From: Euglena gracilis
Lineage: Eukaryota; Euglenozoa; Euglenophyceae; Euglenales; Euglenaceae
DNA: 31,789 nt
NCBI GenBank assembly: GCA_900893395.1
Contig: CAAHFI011306831.1
Coordinates: 1 to 31,789 of the forward strand
Direction: 5' to 3'
Position numbers and translations under genes: made by a program. The notes below the pieces were generated by a model. That model was not told where the DNA came from. It worked only from the letters and a program-made list of their open reading frames with translations, and searched no databases. Shown one piece after another: positions 10,001 through 23,540 of the stretch (position 1 is the stretch's first letter; each line of letters opens with the position of its first letter).

Positions 10001-13000
10001 TGGAGGGGTCAATCCGGGTGAATCGGGTGCCTGGGACCCTATGGAACTGGGGTCAGCGGGGGCCCGGGTAACAAGGAACCTGGCTTGAGGTCCAGAACCG
10101 GGGTATAACCAGGAAACCGATTGGCACCTCAGTCGAGCTGAAGGAGGCAGATTTCACCCGGATTCACCCGGAACGCGTGTCTAGGGGTGTGAAATACATG
10201 CAGCCGGAAGATTTGGAGGGGTCAATCCGGGTGAATCGGGTGCCTGGGACCCTATGGAACTGGGGTCAGCGGGGGCCCGGGTAACAAGGAACCTGGCTTG
10301 AGGTCCAGAACCGGGGTATAACCAGGAAACCGATTGGCACCTCAGTCGAGCTGAAGGAGGCAGATTTCACCCGGATTCACCCGGAACGCGTGTCTAGGGG
10401 TGTGAAATACATGCAGCCGGAAGATTTGGAGGGGTCAATCCGGGTGAATCGGGTGCCTGGGACCCTATGGAACTGGGGTCAGCGGGGGCCCGGGTAACAA
10501 GGAACCTGGCTTGAGGTCCAGAACCGGGGTATAACCAGGAAACCGATTGGCACCTCAGTCGAGCTGAAGGAGGCAGATTTCACCCGGATTCACCCGGAAC
10601 GCGTGTCTAGGGGTGTGAAATACATGCAGCCGGAAGATTTGGAGGGGTCAATCCGGGTGAATCGGGTGCCTGGGACCCTATGGAACTGGGGTCAGCGGGG
10701 GCCCGGGTAACAAGGAACCTGGCTTGAGGTCCAGAACCGGGGTATAACCAGGAAACCGATTGGCACCTCAGTCGAGCTGAAGGAGGCAGATTTCACCCGG
10801 ATTCACCCGGAACGCGTGTCTAGGGGTGTGAAATACATGCAGCCGGAAGATTTGGAGGGGTCAATCCGGGTGAATCGGGTGCCTGGGACCCTATGGAACT
10901 GGGGTCAGCGGGGGCCCGGGTAACAAGGAACCTGGCTTGAGGTCCAGAACCGGGGTATAACCAGGAAACCGATTGGCACCTCAGTCGAGCTGAAGGAGGC
11001 AGATTTCACCCGGATTCACCCGGAACGCGTGTCTAGGGGTGTGAAATACATGCAGCCGGAAGATTTGGAGGGGTCAATCCGGGTGAATCGGGTGCCTGGG
11101 ACCCTATGGAACTGGGGTCAGCGGGGGCCCGGGTAACAAGGAACCTGGCTTGAGGTCCAGAACCGGGGTATAACCAGGAAACCGATTGGCACCTCAGTCG
11201 AGCTGAAGGAGGCAGATTTCACCCGGATTCACCCGGAACGCGTGTCTAGGGGTGTGAAATACATGCAGCCGGAAGATTTGGAGGGGTCAATCCGGGTGAA
11301 TCGGGTGCCTGGGACCCTATGGAACTGGGGTCAGCGGGGGCCCGGGTAACAAGGAACCTGGCTTGAGGTCCAGAACCGGGGTATAACCAGGAAACCGATT
11401 GGCACCTCAGTCGAGCTGAAGGAGGCAGATTTCACCCGGATTCACCCGGAACGCGTGTCTAGGGGTGTGAAATACATGCAGCCGGAAGATTTGGAGGGGT
11501 CAATCCGGGTGAATCGGGTGCCTGGGACCCTATGGAACTGGGGTCAGCGGGGGCCCGGGTAACAAGGAACCTGGCTTGAGGTCCAGAACCGGGGTATAAC
11601 CAGGAAACCGATTGGCACCTCAGTCGAGCTGAAGGAGGCAGATTTCACCCGGATTCACCCGGAACGCGTGTCTAGGGGTGTGAAATACATGCAGCCGGAA
11701 GATTTGGAGGGGTCAATCCGGGTGAATCGGGTGCCTGGGACCCTATGGAACTGGGGTCAGCGGGGGCCCGGGTAACAAGGAACCTGGCTTGAGGTCCAGA
11801 ACCGGGGTATAACCAGGAAACCGATTGGCACCTCAGTCGAGCTGAAGGAGGCAGATTTCACCCGGATTCACCCGGAACGCGTGTCTAGGGGTGTGAAATA
11901 CATGCAGCCGGAAGATTTGGAGGGGTCAATCCGGGTGAATCGGGTGCCTGGGACCCTATGGAACTGGGGTCAGCGGGGGCCCGGGTAACAAGGAACCTGG
12001 CTTGAGGTCCAGAACCGGGGTATAACCAGGAAACCGATTGGCACCTCAGTCGAGCTGAAGGAGGCAGATTTCACCCGGATTCACCCGGAACGCGTGTCTA
12101 GGGGTGTGAAATACATGCAGCCGGAAGATTTGGAGGGGTCAATCCGGGTGAATCGGGTGCCTGGGACCCTATGGAACTGGGGTCAGCGGGGGCCCGGGTA
12201 ACAAGGAACCTGGCTTGAGGTCCAGAACCGGGGTATAACCAGGAAACCGATTGGCACCTCAGTCGAGCTGAAGGAGGCAGATTTCACCCGGATTCACCCG
12301 GAACGCGTGTCTAGGGGTGTGAAATACATGCAGCCGGAAGATTTGGAGGGGTCAATCCGGGTGAATCGGGTGCCTGGGACCCTATGGAACTGGGGTCAGC
12401 GGGGGCCCGGGTAACAAGGAACCTGGCTTGAGGTCCAGAACCGGGGTATAACCAGGAAACCGATTGGCACCTCAGTCGAGCTGAAGGAGGCAGATTTCAC
12501 CCGGATTCACCCGGAACGCGTGTCTAGGGGTGTGAAATACATGCAGCCGGAAGATTTGGAGGGGTCAATCCGGGTGAATCGGGTGCCTGGGACCCTATGG
12601 AACTGGGGTCAGCGGGGGCCCGGGTAACAAGGAACCTGGCTTGAGGTCCAGAACCGGGGTATAACCAGGAAACCGATTGGCACCTCAGTCGAGCTGAAGG
12701 AGGCAGATTTCACCCGGATTCACCCGGAACGCGTGTCTAGGGGTGTGAAATACATGCAGCCGGAAGATTTGGAGGGGTCAATCCGGGTGAATCGGGTGCC
12801 TGGGACCCTATGGAACTGGGGTCAGCGGGGGCCCGGGTAACAAGGAACCTGGCTTGAGGTCCAGAACCGGGGTATAACCAGGAAACCGATTGGCACCTCA
12901 GTCGAGCTGAAGGAGGCAGATTTCACCCGGATTCACCCGGAACGCGTGTCTAGGGGTGTGAAATACATGCAGCCGGAAGATTTGGAGGGGTCAATCCGGG

Positions 13001-13678
13001 TGAATCGGGTGCCTGGGACCCTATGGAACTGGGGTCAGCGGGGGCCCGGGTAACAAGGAACCTGGCTTGAGGTCCAGAACCGGGGTATAACCAGGAAACC
13101 GATTGGCACCTCAGTCGAGCTGAAGGAGGCAGATTTCACCCGGATTCACCCGGAACGCGTGTCTAGGGGTGTGAAATACATGCAGCCGGAAGATTTGGAG
13201 GGGTCAATCCGGGTGAATCGGGTGCCTGGGACCCTATGGAACTGGGGTCAGCGGGGGCCCGGGTAACAAGGAACCTGGCTTGAGGTCCAGAACCGGGGTA
13301 TAACCAGGAAACCGATTGGCACCTCAGTCGAGCTGAAGGAGGCAGATTTCACCCGGATTCACCCGGAACGCGTGTCTAGGGGTGTGAAATACATGCAGCC
13401 GGAAGATTTGGAGGGGTCAATCCGGGTGAATCGGGTGCCTGGGACCCTATGGAACTGGGGTCAGCGGGGGCCCGGGTAACAAGGAACCTGGCTTGAGGTC
13501 CAGAACCGGGGTATAACCAGGAAACCGATTGGCACCTCAGTCGAGCTGAAGGAGGCAGATTTCACCCGGATTCACCCGGAACGCGTGTCTAGGGGTGTGA
13601 AATACATGCAGCCGGAAGATTTGGAGGGGTCAATCCGGGTGAATCGGGTGCCTGGGACCCTATGGAACTGGGGTCAGC

Positions 13679-16600
13679 GGGGCCCGGGTAACAAGGAACC
13701 TGGCTTGAGGTCCAGAACCGGGGTATAACCAGGAAACCGATTGGCACCTCAGTCGAGCTGAAGGAGGCAGATTTCACCCGGATTCACCCGGAACGCGTGT
13801 CTAGGGGTGTGAAATACATGCAGCCGGAAGATTTGGAGGGGTCAATCCGGGTGAATCGGGTGCCTGGGACCCTATGGAACTGGGGTCAGCGGGGGCCCGG
13901 GTAACAAGGAACCTGGCTTGAGGTCCAGAACCGGGGTATAACCAGGAAACCGATTGGCACCTCAGTCGAGCTGAAGGAGGCAGATTTCACCCGGATTCAC
14001 CCGGAACGCGTGTCTAGGGGTGTGAAATACATGCAGCCGGAAGATTTGGAGGGGTCAATCCGGGTGAATCGGGTGCCTGGGACCCTATGGAACTGGGGTC
14101 AGCGGGGGCCCGGGTAACAAGGAACCTGGCTTGAGGTCCAGAACCGGGGTATAACCAGGAAACCGATTGGCACCTCAGTCGAGCTGAAGGAGGCAGATTT
14201 CACCCGGATTCACCCGGAACGCGTGTCTAGGGGTGTGAAATACATGCAGCCGGAAGATTTGGAGGGGTCAATCCGGGTGAATCGGGTGCCTGGGACCCTA
14301 TGGAACTGGGGTCAGCGGGGGCCCGGGTAACAAGGAACCTGGCTTGAGGTCCAGAACCGGGTATAACCAGGAAACCGATTGGCACCTCAGTCGAGCTGAA
14401 GGAGGCAGATTTCACCCGGATTCACCCGGAACGCGTGTCTAGGGGTGTGAAATACATGCAGCCGGAAGATTTGGAGGGGTCAATCCGGGTGAATCGGGTG
14501 CCTGGGACCCTATGGAACTGGGGTCAGCGGGGGCCCGGGTAACAAGGAACCTGGCTTGAGGTCCAGAACCGGGGTATAACCAGGAAACCGATTGGCACCT
14601 CAGTCGAGCTGAAGGAGGCAGATTTCACCCGGATTCACCCGGAACGCGTGTCTAGGGGTGTGAAATACATGCAGCCGGAAGATTTGGAGGGGTCAATCCG
14701 GGTGAATCGGGTGCCTGGGACCCTATGGAACTGGGGTCAGCGGGGGCCCGGGTAACAAGGAACCTGGCTTGAGGTCCAGAACCGGGTATAACCAGGAAAC
14801 CGATTGGCACCTCAGTCGAGCTGAAGGAGGCAGATTTCACCCGGATTCACCCGGAACGCGTGTCTAGGGGTGTGAAATACATGCAGCCGGAAGATTTGGA
14901 GGGGTCAATCCGGGTGAATCGGGTGCCTGGGACCCTATGGAACTGGGGTCAGCGGGGGCCCGGGTAACAAGGAACCTGGCTTGAGGTCCAGAACCGGGTA
15001 TAACCAGGAAACCGATTGGCACCTCAGTCGAGCTGAAGGAGGCAGATTTCACCCGGATTCACCCGGAACGCGTGTCTAGGGGTGTGAAATACATGCAGCC
15101 GGAAGATTTGGAGGGGTCAATCCGGGTGAATCGGGTGCCTGGGACCCTATGGAACTGGGGTCAGCGGGGGCCCGGGTAACAAGGAACCTGGCTTGAGGTC
15201 CAGAACCGGGGTATAACCAGGAAACCGATTGGCACCTCAGTCGAGCTGAAGGAGGCAGATTTCACCCGGATTCACCCGGAACGCGTGTCTAGGGGTGTGA
15301 AATACATGCAGCCGGAAGATTTGGAGGGGTCAATCCGGGTGAATCGGGTGCCTGGGACCCTATGGAACTGGGGTCAGCGGGGGCCCGGGTAACAAGGAAC
15401 CTGGCTTGAGGTCCAGAACCGGGGTATAACCAGGAAACCGATTGGCACCTCAGTCGAGCTGAAGGAGGCAGATTTCACCCGGATTCACCCGGAACGCGTG
15501 TCTAGGGGTGTGAAATACATGCAGCCGGAAGATTTGGAGGGGTCAATCCGGGTGAATCGGGTGCCTGGGACCCTATGGAACTGGGGTCAGCGGGGGCCCG
15601 GGTAACAAGGAACCTGGCTTGAGGTCCAGAACCGGGGTATAACCAGGAAACCGATTGGCACCTCAGTCGAGCTGAAGGAGGCAGATTTCACCCGGATTCA
15701 CCCGGAACGCGTGTCTAGGGGTGTGAAATACATGCAGCCGGAAGATTTGGAGGGGTCAATCCGGGTGAATCGGGTGCCTGGGACCCTATGGAACTGGGGT
15801 CAGCGGGGGCCCGGGTAACAAGGAACCTGGCTTGAGGTCCAGAACCGGGGTATAACCAGGAAACCGATTGGCACCTCAGTCGAGCTGAAGGAGGCAGATT
15901 TCACCCGGATTCACCCGGAACGCGTGTCTAGGGGTGTGAAATACATGCAGCCGGAAGATTTGGAGGGGTCAATCCGGGTGAATCGGGTGCCTGGGACCCT
16001 ATGGAACTGGGGTCAGCGGGGGCCCGGGTAACAAGGAACCTGGCTTGAGGTCCAGAACCGGGTATAACCAGGAAACCGATTGGCACCTCAGTCGAGCTGA
16101 AGGAGGCAGATTTCACCCGGATTCACCCGGAACGCGTGTCTAGGGGTGTGAAATACATGCAGCCGGAAGATTTGGAGGGGTCAATCCGGGTGAATCGGGT
16201 GCCTGGGACCCTATGGAACTGGGGTCAGCGGGGGCCCGGGTAACAAGGAACCTGGCTTGAGGTCCAGAACCGGGGTATAACCAGGAAACCGATTGGCACC
16301 TCAGTCGAGCTGAAGGAGGCAGATTTCACCCGGATTCACCCGGAACGCGTGTCTAGGGGTGTGAAATACATGCAGCCGGAAGATTTGGAGGGGTCAATCC
16401 GGGTGAATCGGGTGCCTGGGACCCTATGGAACTGGGGTCAGCGGGGCCCGGGTAACAAGGAACCTGGCTTGAGGTCCAGAACCGGGTATAACCAGGAAAC
16501 CGATTGGCACCTCAGTCGAGCTGAAGGAGGCAGATTTCACCCGGATTCACCCGGAACGCGTGTCTAGGGGTGTGAAATACATGCAGCCGGAAGATTTGGA

Positions 16601-19600
16601 GGGGTCAATCCGGGTGAATCGGGTGCCTGGGACCCTATGGAACTGGGGTCAGCGGGGCCCGGGTAACAAGGAACCTGGCTTGAGGTCCAGAACCGGGTAT
16701 AACCAGGAAACCGATTGGCACCTCAGTCGAGCTGAAGGAGGCAGATTTCACCCGGATTCACCCGGAACGCGTGTCTAGGGGTGTGAAATACATGCAGCCG
16801 GAAGATTTGGAGGGGTCAATCCGGGTGAATCGGGTGCCTGGGACCCTATGGAACTGGGGTCAGCGGGGGCCCGGGTAACAAGGAACCTGGCTTGAGGTCC
16901 AGAACCGGGTATAACCAGGAAACCGATTGGCACCTCAGTCGAGCTGAAGGAGGCAGATTTCACCCGGATTCACCCGGAACGCGTGTCTAGGGGTGTGAAA
17001 TACATGCAGCCGGAAGATTTGGAGGGGTCAATCCGGGTGAATCGGGTGCCTGGGACCCTATGGAACTGGGGTCAGCGGGGCCCGGGTAACAAGGAACCTG
17101 GCTTGAGGTCCAGAACCGGGTATAACCAGGAAACCGATTGGCACCTCAGTCGAGCTGAAGGAGGCAGATTTCACCCGGATTCACCCGGAACGCGTGTCTA
17201 GGGGTGTGAAATACATGCAGCCGGAAGATTTGGAGGGGTCAATCCGGGTGAATCGGGTGCCTGGGACCCTATGGAACTGGGGTCAGCGGGGGCCCGGGTA
17301 ACAAGGAACCTGGCTTGAGGTCCAGAACCGGGGTATAACCAGGAAACCGATTGGCACCTCAGTCGAGCTGAAGGAGGCAGATTTCACCCGGATTCACCCG
17401 GAACGCGTGTCTAGGGGTGTGAAATACATGCAGCCGGAAGATTTGGAGGGGTCAATCCGGGTGAATCGGGTGCCTGGGACCCTATGGAACTGGGGTCAGC
17501 GGGGGCCCGGGTAACAAGGAACCTGGCTTGAGGTCCAGAACCGGGGTATAACCAGGAAACCGATTGGCACCTCAGTCGAGCTGAAGGAGGCAGATTTCAC
17601 CCGGATTCACCCGGAACGCGTGTCTAGGGTGTGAAATACATGCAGCCGGAAGATTTGGAGGGGTCAATCCGGGTGAATCGGGTGCCTGGGACCCTATGGA
17701 ACTGGGGTCAGCGGGGGCCCGGGTAACAAGGAACCTGGCTTGAGGTCCAGAACCGGGGTATAACCAGGAAACCGATTGGCACCTCAGTCGAGCTGAAGGA
17801 GGCAGATTTCACCCGGATTCACCCGGAACGCGTGTCTAGGGGTGTGAAATACATGCAGCCGGAAGATTTGGAGGGGTCAATCCGGGTGAATCGGGTGCCT
17901 GGGACCCTATGGAACTGGGGTCAGCGGGGCCCGGGTAACAAGGAACCTGGCTTGAGGTCCAGAACCGGGGTATAACCAGGAAACCGATTGGCACCTCAGT
18001 CGAGCTGAAGGAGGCAGATTTCACCCGGATTCACCCGGAACGCGTGTCTAGGGGTGTGAAATACATGCAGCCGGAAGATTTGGAGGGGTCAATCCGGGTG
18101 AATCGGGTGCCTGGGACCCTATGGAACTGGGGTCAGCGGGGCCCGGGTAACAAGGAACCTGGCTTGAGGTCCAGAACCGGGGTATAACCAGGAAACCGAT
18201 TGGCACCTCAGTCGAGCTGAAGGAGGCAGATTTCACCCGGATTCACCCGGAACGCGTGTCTAGGGGTGTGAAATACATGCAGCCGGAAGATTTGGAGGGG
18301 TCAATCCGGGTGAATCGGGTGCCTGGGACCCTATGGAACTGGGGTCAGCGGGGGCCCGGGTAACAAGGAACCTGGCTTGAGGTCCAGAACCGGGGTATAA
18401 CCAGGAAACCGATTGGCACCTCAGTCGAGCTGAAGGAGGCAGATTTCACCCGGATTCACCCGGAACGCGTGTCTAGGGGTGTGAAATACATGCAGCCGGA
18501 AGATTTGGAGGGGTCAATCCGGGTGAATCGGGTGCCTGGGACCCTATGGAACTGGGGTCAGCGGGGGCCCGGGTAACAAGGAACCTGGCTTGAGGTCCAG
18601 AACCGGGTATAACCAGGAAACCGATTGGCACCTCAGTCGAGCTGAAGGAGGCAGATTTCACCCGGATTCACCCGGAACGCGTGTCTAGGGGTGTGAAATA
18701 CATGCAGCCGGAAGATTTGGAGGGGTCAATCCGGGTGAATCGGGTGCCTGGGACCCTATGGAACTGGGGTCAGCGGGGGCCCGGGTAACAAGGAACCTGG
18801 CTTGAGGTCCAGAACCGGGTATAACCAGGAAACCGATTGGCACCTCAGTCGAGCTGAAGGAGGCAGATTTCACCCGGATTCACCCGGAACGCGTGTCTAG
18901 GGGTGTGAAATACATGCAGCCGGAAGATTTGGAGGGGTCAATCCGGGTGAATCGGGTGCCTGGGACCCTATGGAACTGGGGTCAGCGGGGGCCCGGGTAA
19001 CAAGGAACCTGGCTTGAGGTCCAGAACCGGGTATAACCAGGAAACCGATTGGCACCTCAGTCGAGCTGAAGGAGGCAGATTTCACCCGGATTCACCCGGA
19101 ACGCGTGTCTAGGGTGTGAAATACATGCAGCCGGAAGATTTGGAGGGGTCAATCCGGGTGAATCGGGTGCCTGGGACCCTATGGAACTGGGGTCAGCGGG
19201 GGCCCGGGTAACAAGGAACCTGGCTTGAGGTCCAGAACCGGGGTATAACCAGGAAACCGATTGGCACCTCAGTCGAGCTGAAGGAGGCAGATTTCACCCG
19301 GATTCACCCGGAACGCGTGTCTAGGGGTGTGAAATACATGCAGCCGGAAGATTTGGAGGGGTCAATCCGGGTGAATCGGGTGCCTGGGACCCTATGGAAC
19401 TGGGGTCAGCGGGGGCCCGGGTAACAAGGAACCTGGCTTGAGGTCCAGAACCGGGTATAACCAGGAAACCGATTGGCACCTCAGTCGAGCTGAAGGAGGC
19501 AGATTTCACCCGGATTCACCCGGAACGCGTGTCTAGGGGTGTGAAATACATGCAGCCGGAAGATTTGGAGGGGTCAATCCGGGTGAATCGGGTGCCTGGG

Positions 19601-22600
19601 ACCCTATGGAACTGGGGTCAGCGGGGGCCCGGGTAACAAGGAACCTGGCTTGAGGTCCAGAACCGGGTATAACCAGGAAACCGATTGGCACCTCAGTCGA
19701 GCTGAAGGAGGCAGATTTCACCCGGATTCACCCGGAACGCGTGTCTAGGGTGTGAAATACATGCAGCCGGAAGATTTGGAGGGTCAATCCGGGTGAATCG
19801 GGTGCCTGGGACCCTATGGAACTGGGGTCAGCGGGGGCCCGGGTAACAAGGAACCTGGCTTGAGGTCCAGAACCGGGGTATAACCAGGAAACCGATTGGC
19901 ACCTCAGTCGAGCTGAAGGAGGCAGATTTCACCCGGATTCACCCGGAACGCGTGTCTAGGGGTGTGAAATACATGCAGCCGGAAGATTTGGAGGGGTCAA
20001 TCCGGGTGAATCGGGTGCCTGGGACCCTATGGAACTGGGGTCAGCGGGGGCCCGGGTAACAAGGAACCTGGCTTGAGGTCCAGAACCGGGTATAACCAGG
20101 AAACCGATTGGCACCTCAGTCGAGCTGAAGGAGGCAGATTTCACCCGGATTCACCCGGAACGCGTGTCTAGGGGTGTGAAATACATGCAGCCGGAAGATT
20201 TGGAGGGGTCAATCCGGGTGAATCGGGTGCCTGGGACCCTATGGAACTGGGGTCAGCGGGGCCCGGGTAACAAGGAACCTGGCTTGAGGTCCAGAACCGG
20301 GGTATAACCAGGAAACCGATTGGCACCTCAGTCGAGCTGAAGGAGGCAGATTTCACCCGGATTCACCCGGAACGCGTGTCTAGGGGTGTGAAATACATGC
20401 AGCCGGAAGATTTGGAGGGGTCAATCCGGGTGAATCGGGTGCCTGGGACCCTATGGAACTGGGGTCAGCGGGGCCCGGGTAACAAGGAACCTGGCTTGAG
20501 GTCCAGAACCGGGTATAACCAGGAAACCGATTGGCACCTCAGTCGAGCTGAAGGAGGCAGATTTCACCCGGATTCACCCGGAACGCGTGTCTAGGGGTGT
20601 GAAATACATGCAGCCGGAAGATTTGGAGGGGTCAATCCGGGTGAATCGGGTGCCTGGGACCCTATGGAACTGGGGTCAGCGGGGGCCCGGGTAACAAGGA
20701 ACCTGGCTTGAGGTCCAGAACCGGGTATAACCAGGAAACCGATTGGCACCTCAGTCGAGCTGAAGGAGGCAGATTTCACCCGGATTCACCCGGAACGCGT
20801 GTCTAGGGGTGTGAAATACATGCAGCCGGAAGATTTGGAGGGGTCAATCCGGGTGAATCGGGTGCCTGGGACCCTATGGAACTGGGGTCAGCGGGGGCCC
20901 GGGTAACAAGGAACCTGGCTTGAGGTCCAGAACCGGGTATAACCAGGAAACCGATTGGCACCTCAGTCGAGCTGAAGGAGGCAGATTTCACCCGGATTCA
21001 CCCGGAACGCGTGTCTAGGGGTGTGAAATACATGCAGCCGGAAGATTTGGAGGGTCAATCCGGGTGAATCGGGTGCCTGGGACCCTATGGAACTGGGGTC
21101 AGCGGGGCCCGGGTAACAAGGAACCTGGCTTGAGGTCCAGAACCGGGTATAACCAGGAAACCGATTGGCACCTCAGTCGAGCTGAAGGAGGCAGATTTCA
21201 CCCGGATTCACCCGGAACGCGTGTCTAGGGGTGTGAAATACATGCAGCCGGAAGATTTGGAGGGGTCAATCCGGGTGAATCGGGTGCCTGGGACCCTATG
21301 GAACTGGGGTCAGCGGGGCCCGGGTAACAAGGAACCTGGCTTGAGGTCCAGAACCGGGTATAACCAGGAAACCGATTGGCACCTCAGTCGAGCTGAAGGA
21401 GGCAGATTTCACCCGGATTCACCCGGAACGCGTGTCTAGGGGTGTGAAATACATGCAGCCGGAAGATTTGGAGGGGTCAATCCGGGTGAATCGGGTGCCT
21501 GGGACCCTATGGAACTGGGGTCAGCGGGGGCCCGGGTAACAAGGAACCTGGCTTGAGGTCCAGAACCGGGTATAACCAGGAAACCGATTGGCACCTCAGT
21601 CGAGCTGAAGGAGGCAGATTTCACCCGGATTCACCCGGAACGCGTGTCTAGGGTGTGAAATACATGCAGCCGGAAGATTTGGAGGGTCAATCCGGGTGAA
21701 TCGGGTGCCTGGGACCCTATGGAACTGGGGTCAGCGGGGCCCGGGTAACAAGGAACCTGGCTTGAGGTCCAGAACCGGGTATAACCAGGAAACCGATTGG
21801 CACCTCAGTCGAGCTGAAGGAGGCAGATTTCACCCGGATTCACCCGGAACGCGTGTCTAGGGGTGTGAAATACATGCAGCCGGAAGATTTGGAGGGTCAA
21901 TCCGGGTGAATCGGGTGCCTGGGACCCTATGGAACTGGGGTCAGCGGGGCCCGGGTAACAAGGAACCTGGCTTGAGGTCCAGAACCGGGGTATAACCAGG
22001 AAACCGATTGGCACCTCAGTCGAGCTGAAGGAGGCAGATTTCACCCGGATTCACCCGGAACGCGTGTCTAGGGGTGTGAAATACATGCAGCCGGAAGATT
22101 TGGAGGGTCAATCCGGGTGAATCGGGTGCCTGGGACCCTATGGAACTGGGGTCAGCGGGGGCCCGGGTAACAAGGAACCTGGCTTGAGGTCCAGAACCGG
22201 GTATAACCAGGAAACCGATTGGCACCTCAGTCGAGCTGAAGGAGGCAGATTTCACCCGGATTCACCCGGAACGCGTGTCTAGGGGTGTGAAATACATGCA
22301 GCCGGAAGATTTGGAGGGTCAATCCGGGTGAATCGGGTGCCTGGGACCCTATGGAACTGGGGTCAGCGGGGGCCCGGGTAACAAGGAACCTGGCTTGAGG
22401 TCCAGAACCGGGTATAACCAGGAAACCGATTGGCACCTCAGTCGAGCTGAAGGAGGCAGATTTCACCCGGATTCACCCGGAACGCGTGTCTAGGGGTGTG
22501 AAATACATGCAGCCGGAAGATTTGGAGGGTCAATCCGGGTGAATCGGGTGCCTGGGACCCTATGGAACTGGGGTCAGCGGGGCCCGGGTAACAAGGAACC

Positions 22601-23540
22601 TGGCTTGAGGTCCAGAACCGGGGTATAACCAGGAAACCGATTGGCACCTCAGTCGAGCTGAAGGAGGCAGATTTCACCCGGATTCACCCGGAACGCGTGT
22701 CTAGGGGTGTGAAATACATGCAGCCGGAAGATTTGGAGGGGTCAATCCGGGTGAATCGGGTGCCTGGGACCCTATGGAACTGGGGTCAGCGGGGCCCGGG
22801 TAACAAGGAACCTGGCTTGAGGTCCAGAACCGGGTATAACCAGGAAACCGATTGGCACCTCAGTCGAGCTGAAGGAGGCAGATTTCACCCGGATTCACCC
22901 GGAACGCGTGTCTAGGGGTGTGAAATACATGCAGCCGGAAGATTTGGAGGGGTCAATCCGGGTGAATCGGGTGCCTGGGACCCTATGGAACTGGGGTCAG
23001 CGGGGGCCCGGGTAACAAGGAACCTGGCTTGAGGTCCAGAACCGGGTATAACCAGGAAACCGATTGGCACCTCAGTCGAGCTGAAGGAGGCAGATTTCAC
23101 CCGGATTCACCCGGAACGCGTGTCTAGGGGTGTGAAATACATGCAGCCGGAAGATTTGGAGGGGTCAATCCGGGTGAATCGGGTGCCTGGGACCCTATGG
23201 AACTGGGGTCAGCGGGGGCCCGGGTAACAAGGAACCTGGCTTGAGGTCCAGAACCGGGTATAACCAGGAAACCGATTGGCACCTCAGTCGAGCTGAAGGA
23301 GGCAGATTTCACCCGGATTCACCCGGAACGCGTGTCTAGGGGTGTGAAATACATGCAGCCGGAAGATTTGGAGGGGTCAATCCGGGTGAATCGGGTGCCT
23401 GGGACCCTATGGAACTGGGGTCAGCGGGGCCCGGGTAACAAGGAACCTGGCTTGAGGTCCAGAACCGGGTATAACCAGGAAACCGATTGGCACCTCAGTC
23501 GAGCTGAAGGAGGCAGATTTCACCCGGATTCACCCGGAAC
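13679..23540 (+). repeat. Satellite block with G-run contraction variants
   Basis: About 46 units with a mean length near 211.9 bp. Differences are almost wholly one-base losses at four G-runs: G5 to G4 in cagcgggggccc; G4 to G3 in accggggtata; G4 to G3 in ctaggggtgtg; and G4 to G3 in ggaggggtcaa. Units carry zero to three of these in many combinations. First cases are 13679-13682 (G5 run) and 14359-14361 (run before TATAA); ctagggtgtg first appears near 17628 and ggagggtcaa near 19780. Restriction of change to homopolymers suggests length-calling error, though true G-run polymorphism is possible. Confidence 0.85.
21650..22560 (+). repeat. Five adjacent monomers sharing the ggagggtcaa variant
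   Basis: The G4 run before tcaatcc is G3 in five consecutive units, near 21683, 21893, 22104, 22315 and 22527. It is G4 in the units just before (near 21475) and after (near 22740). Elsewhere in the 13.7-23.5 kb block this variant is rare (near 19780 and 21050). Clustering could reflect a real local duplication of a variant unit by unequal exchange, or reads with a shared local error. The same five units differ from one another at the G5 run and at the run before TATAA, so they are not exact copies of one unit. Confidence 0.7.

Larger units (their letters stand above)
3501..13678 (+). repeat. Invariant satellite block, about 47.8 copies with no difference seen
   Basis: 10,178 bp in strict 213-bp register. 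Sequence at positions 4260 bp apart (20 units) is the same wherever I compared it, for example at 3601, 7861 and 12121, at 4261, 8521 and 12781, and at 5041 and 9301. The register from 3831 to 13629 is exactly 46 x 213. No long open frame arises here, as expected if no unit has lost a base. Such identity means either very recent amplification and strong homogenisation by unequal exchange, or a consensus built from collapsed or over-polished reads. The sequence alone cannot separate these. Confidence 0.9.

Noticed and set aside
16349-16567. 72-codon plus-strand open frame, repeated in several units
   Set aside because: It appears only in 211-bp units that lost two G bases, starts at GTG, and runs past one unit into the next. 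No conserved domain or codon signal is visible.
13679-23540. Higher-order repeat made of several variant monomer types
   Set aside because: The G-run variants occur in irregular combinations and spacing; I saw no multi-unit period apart from one local cluster.
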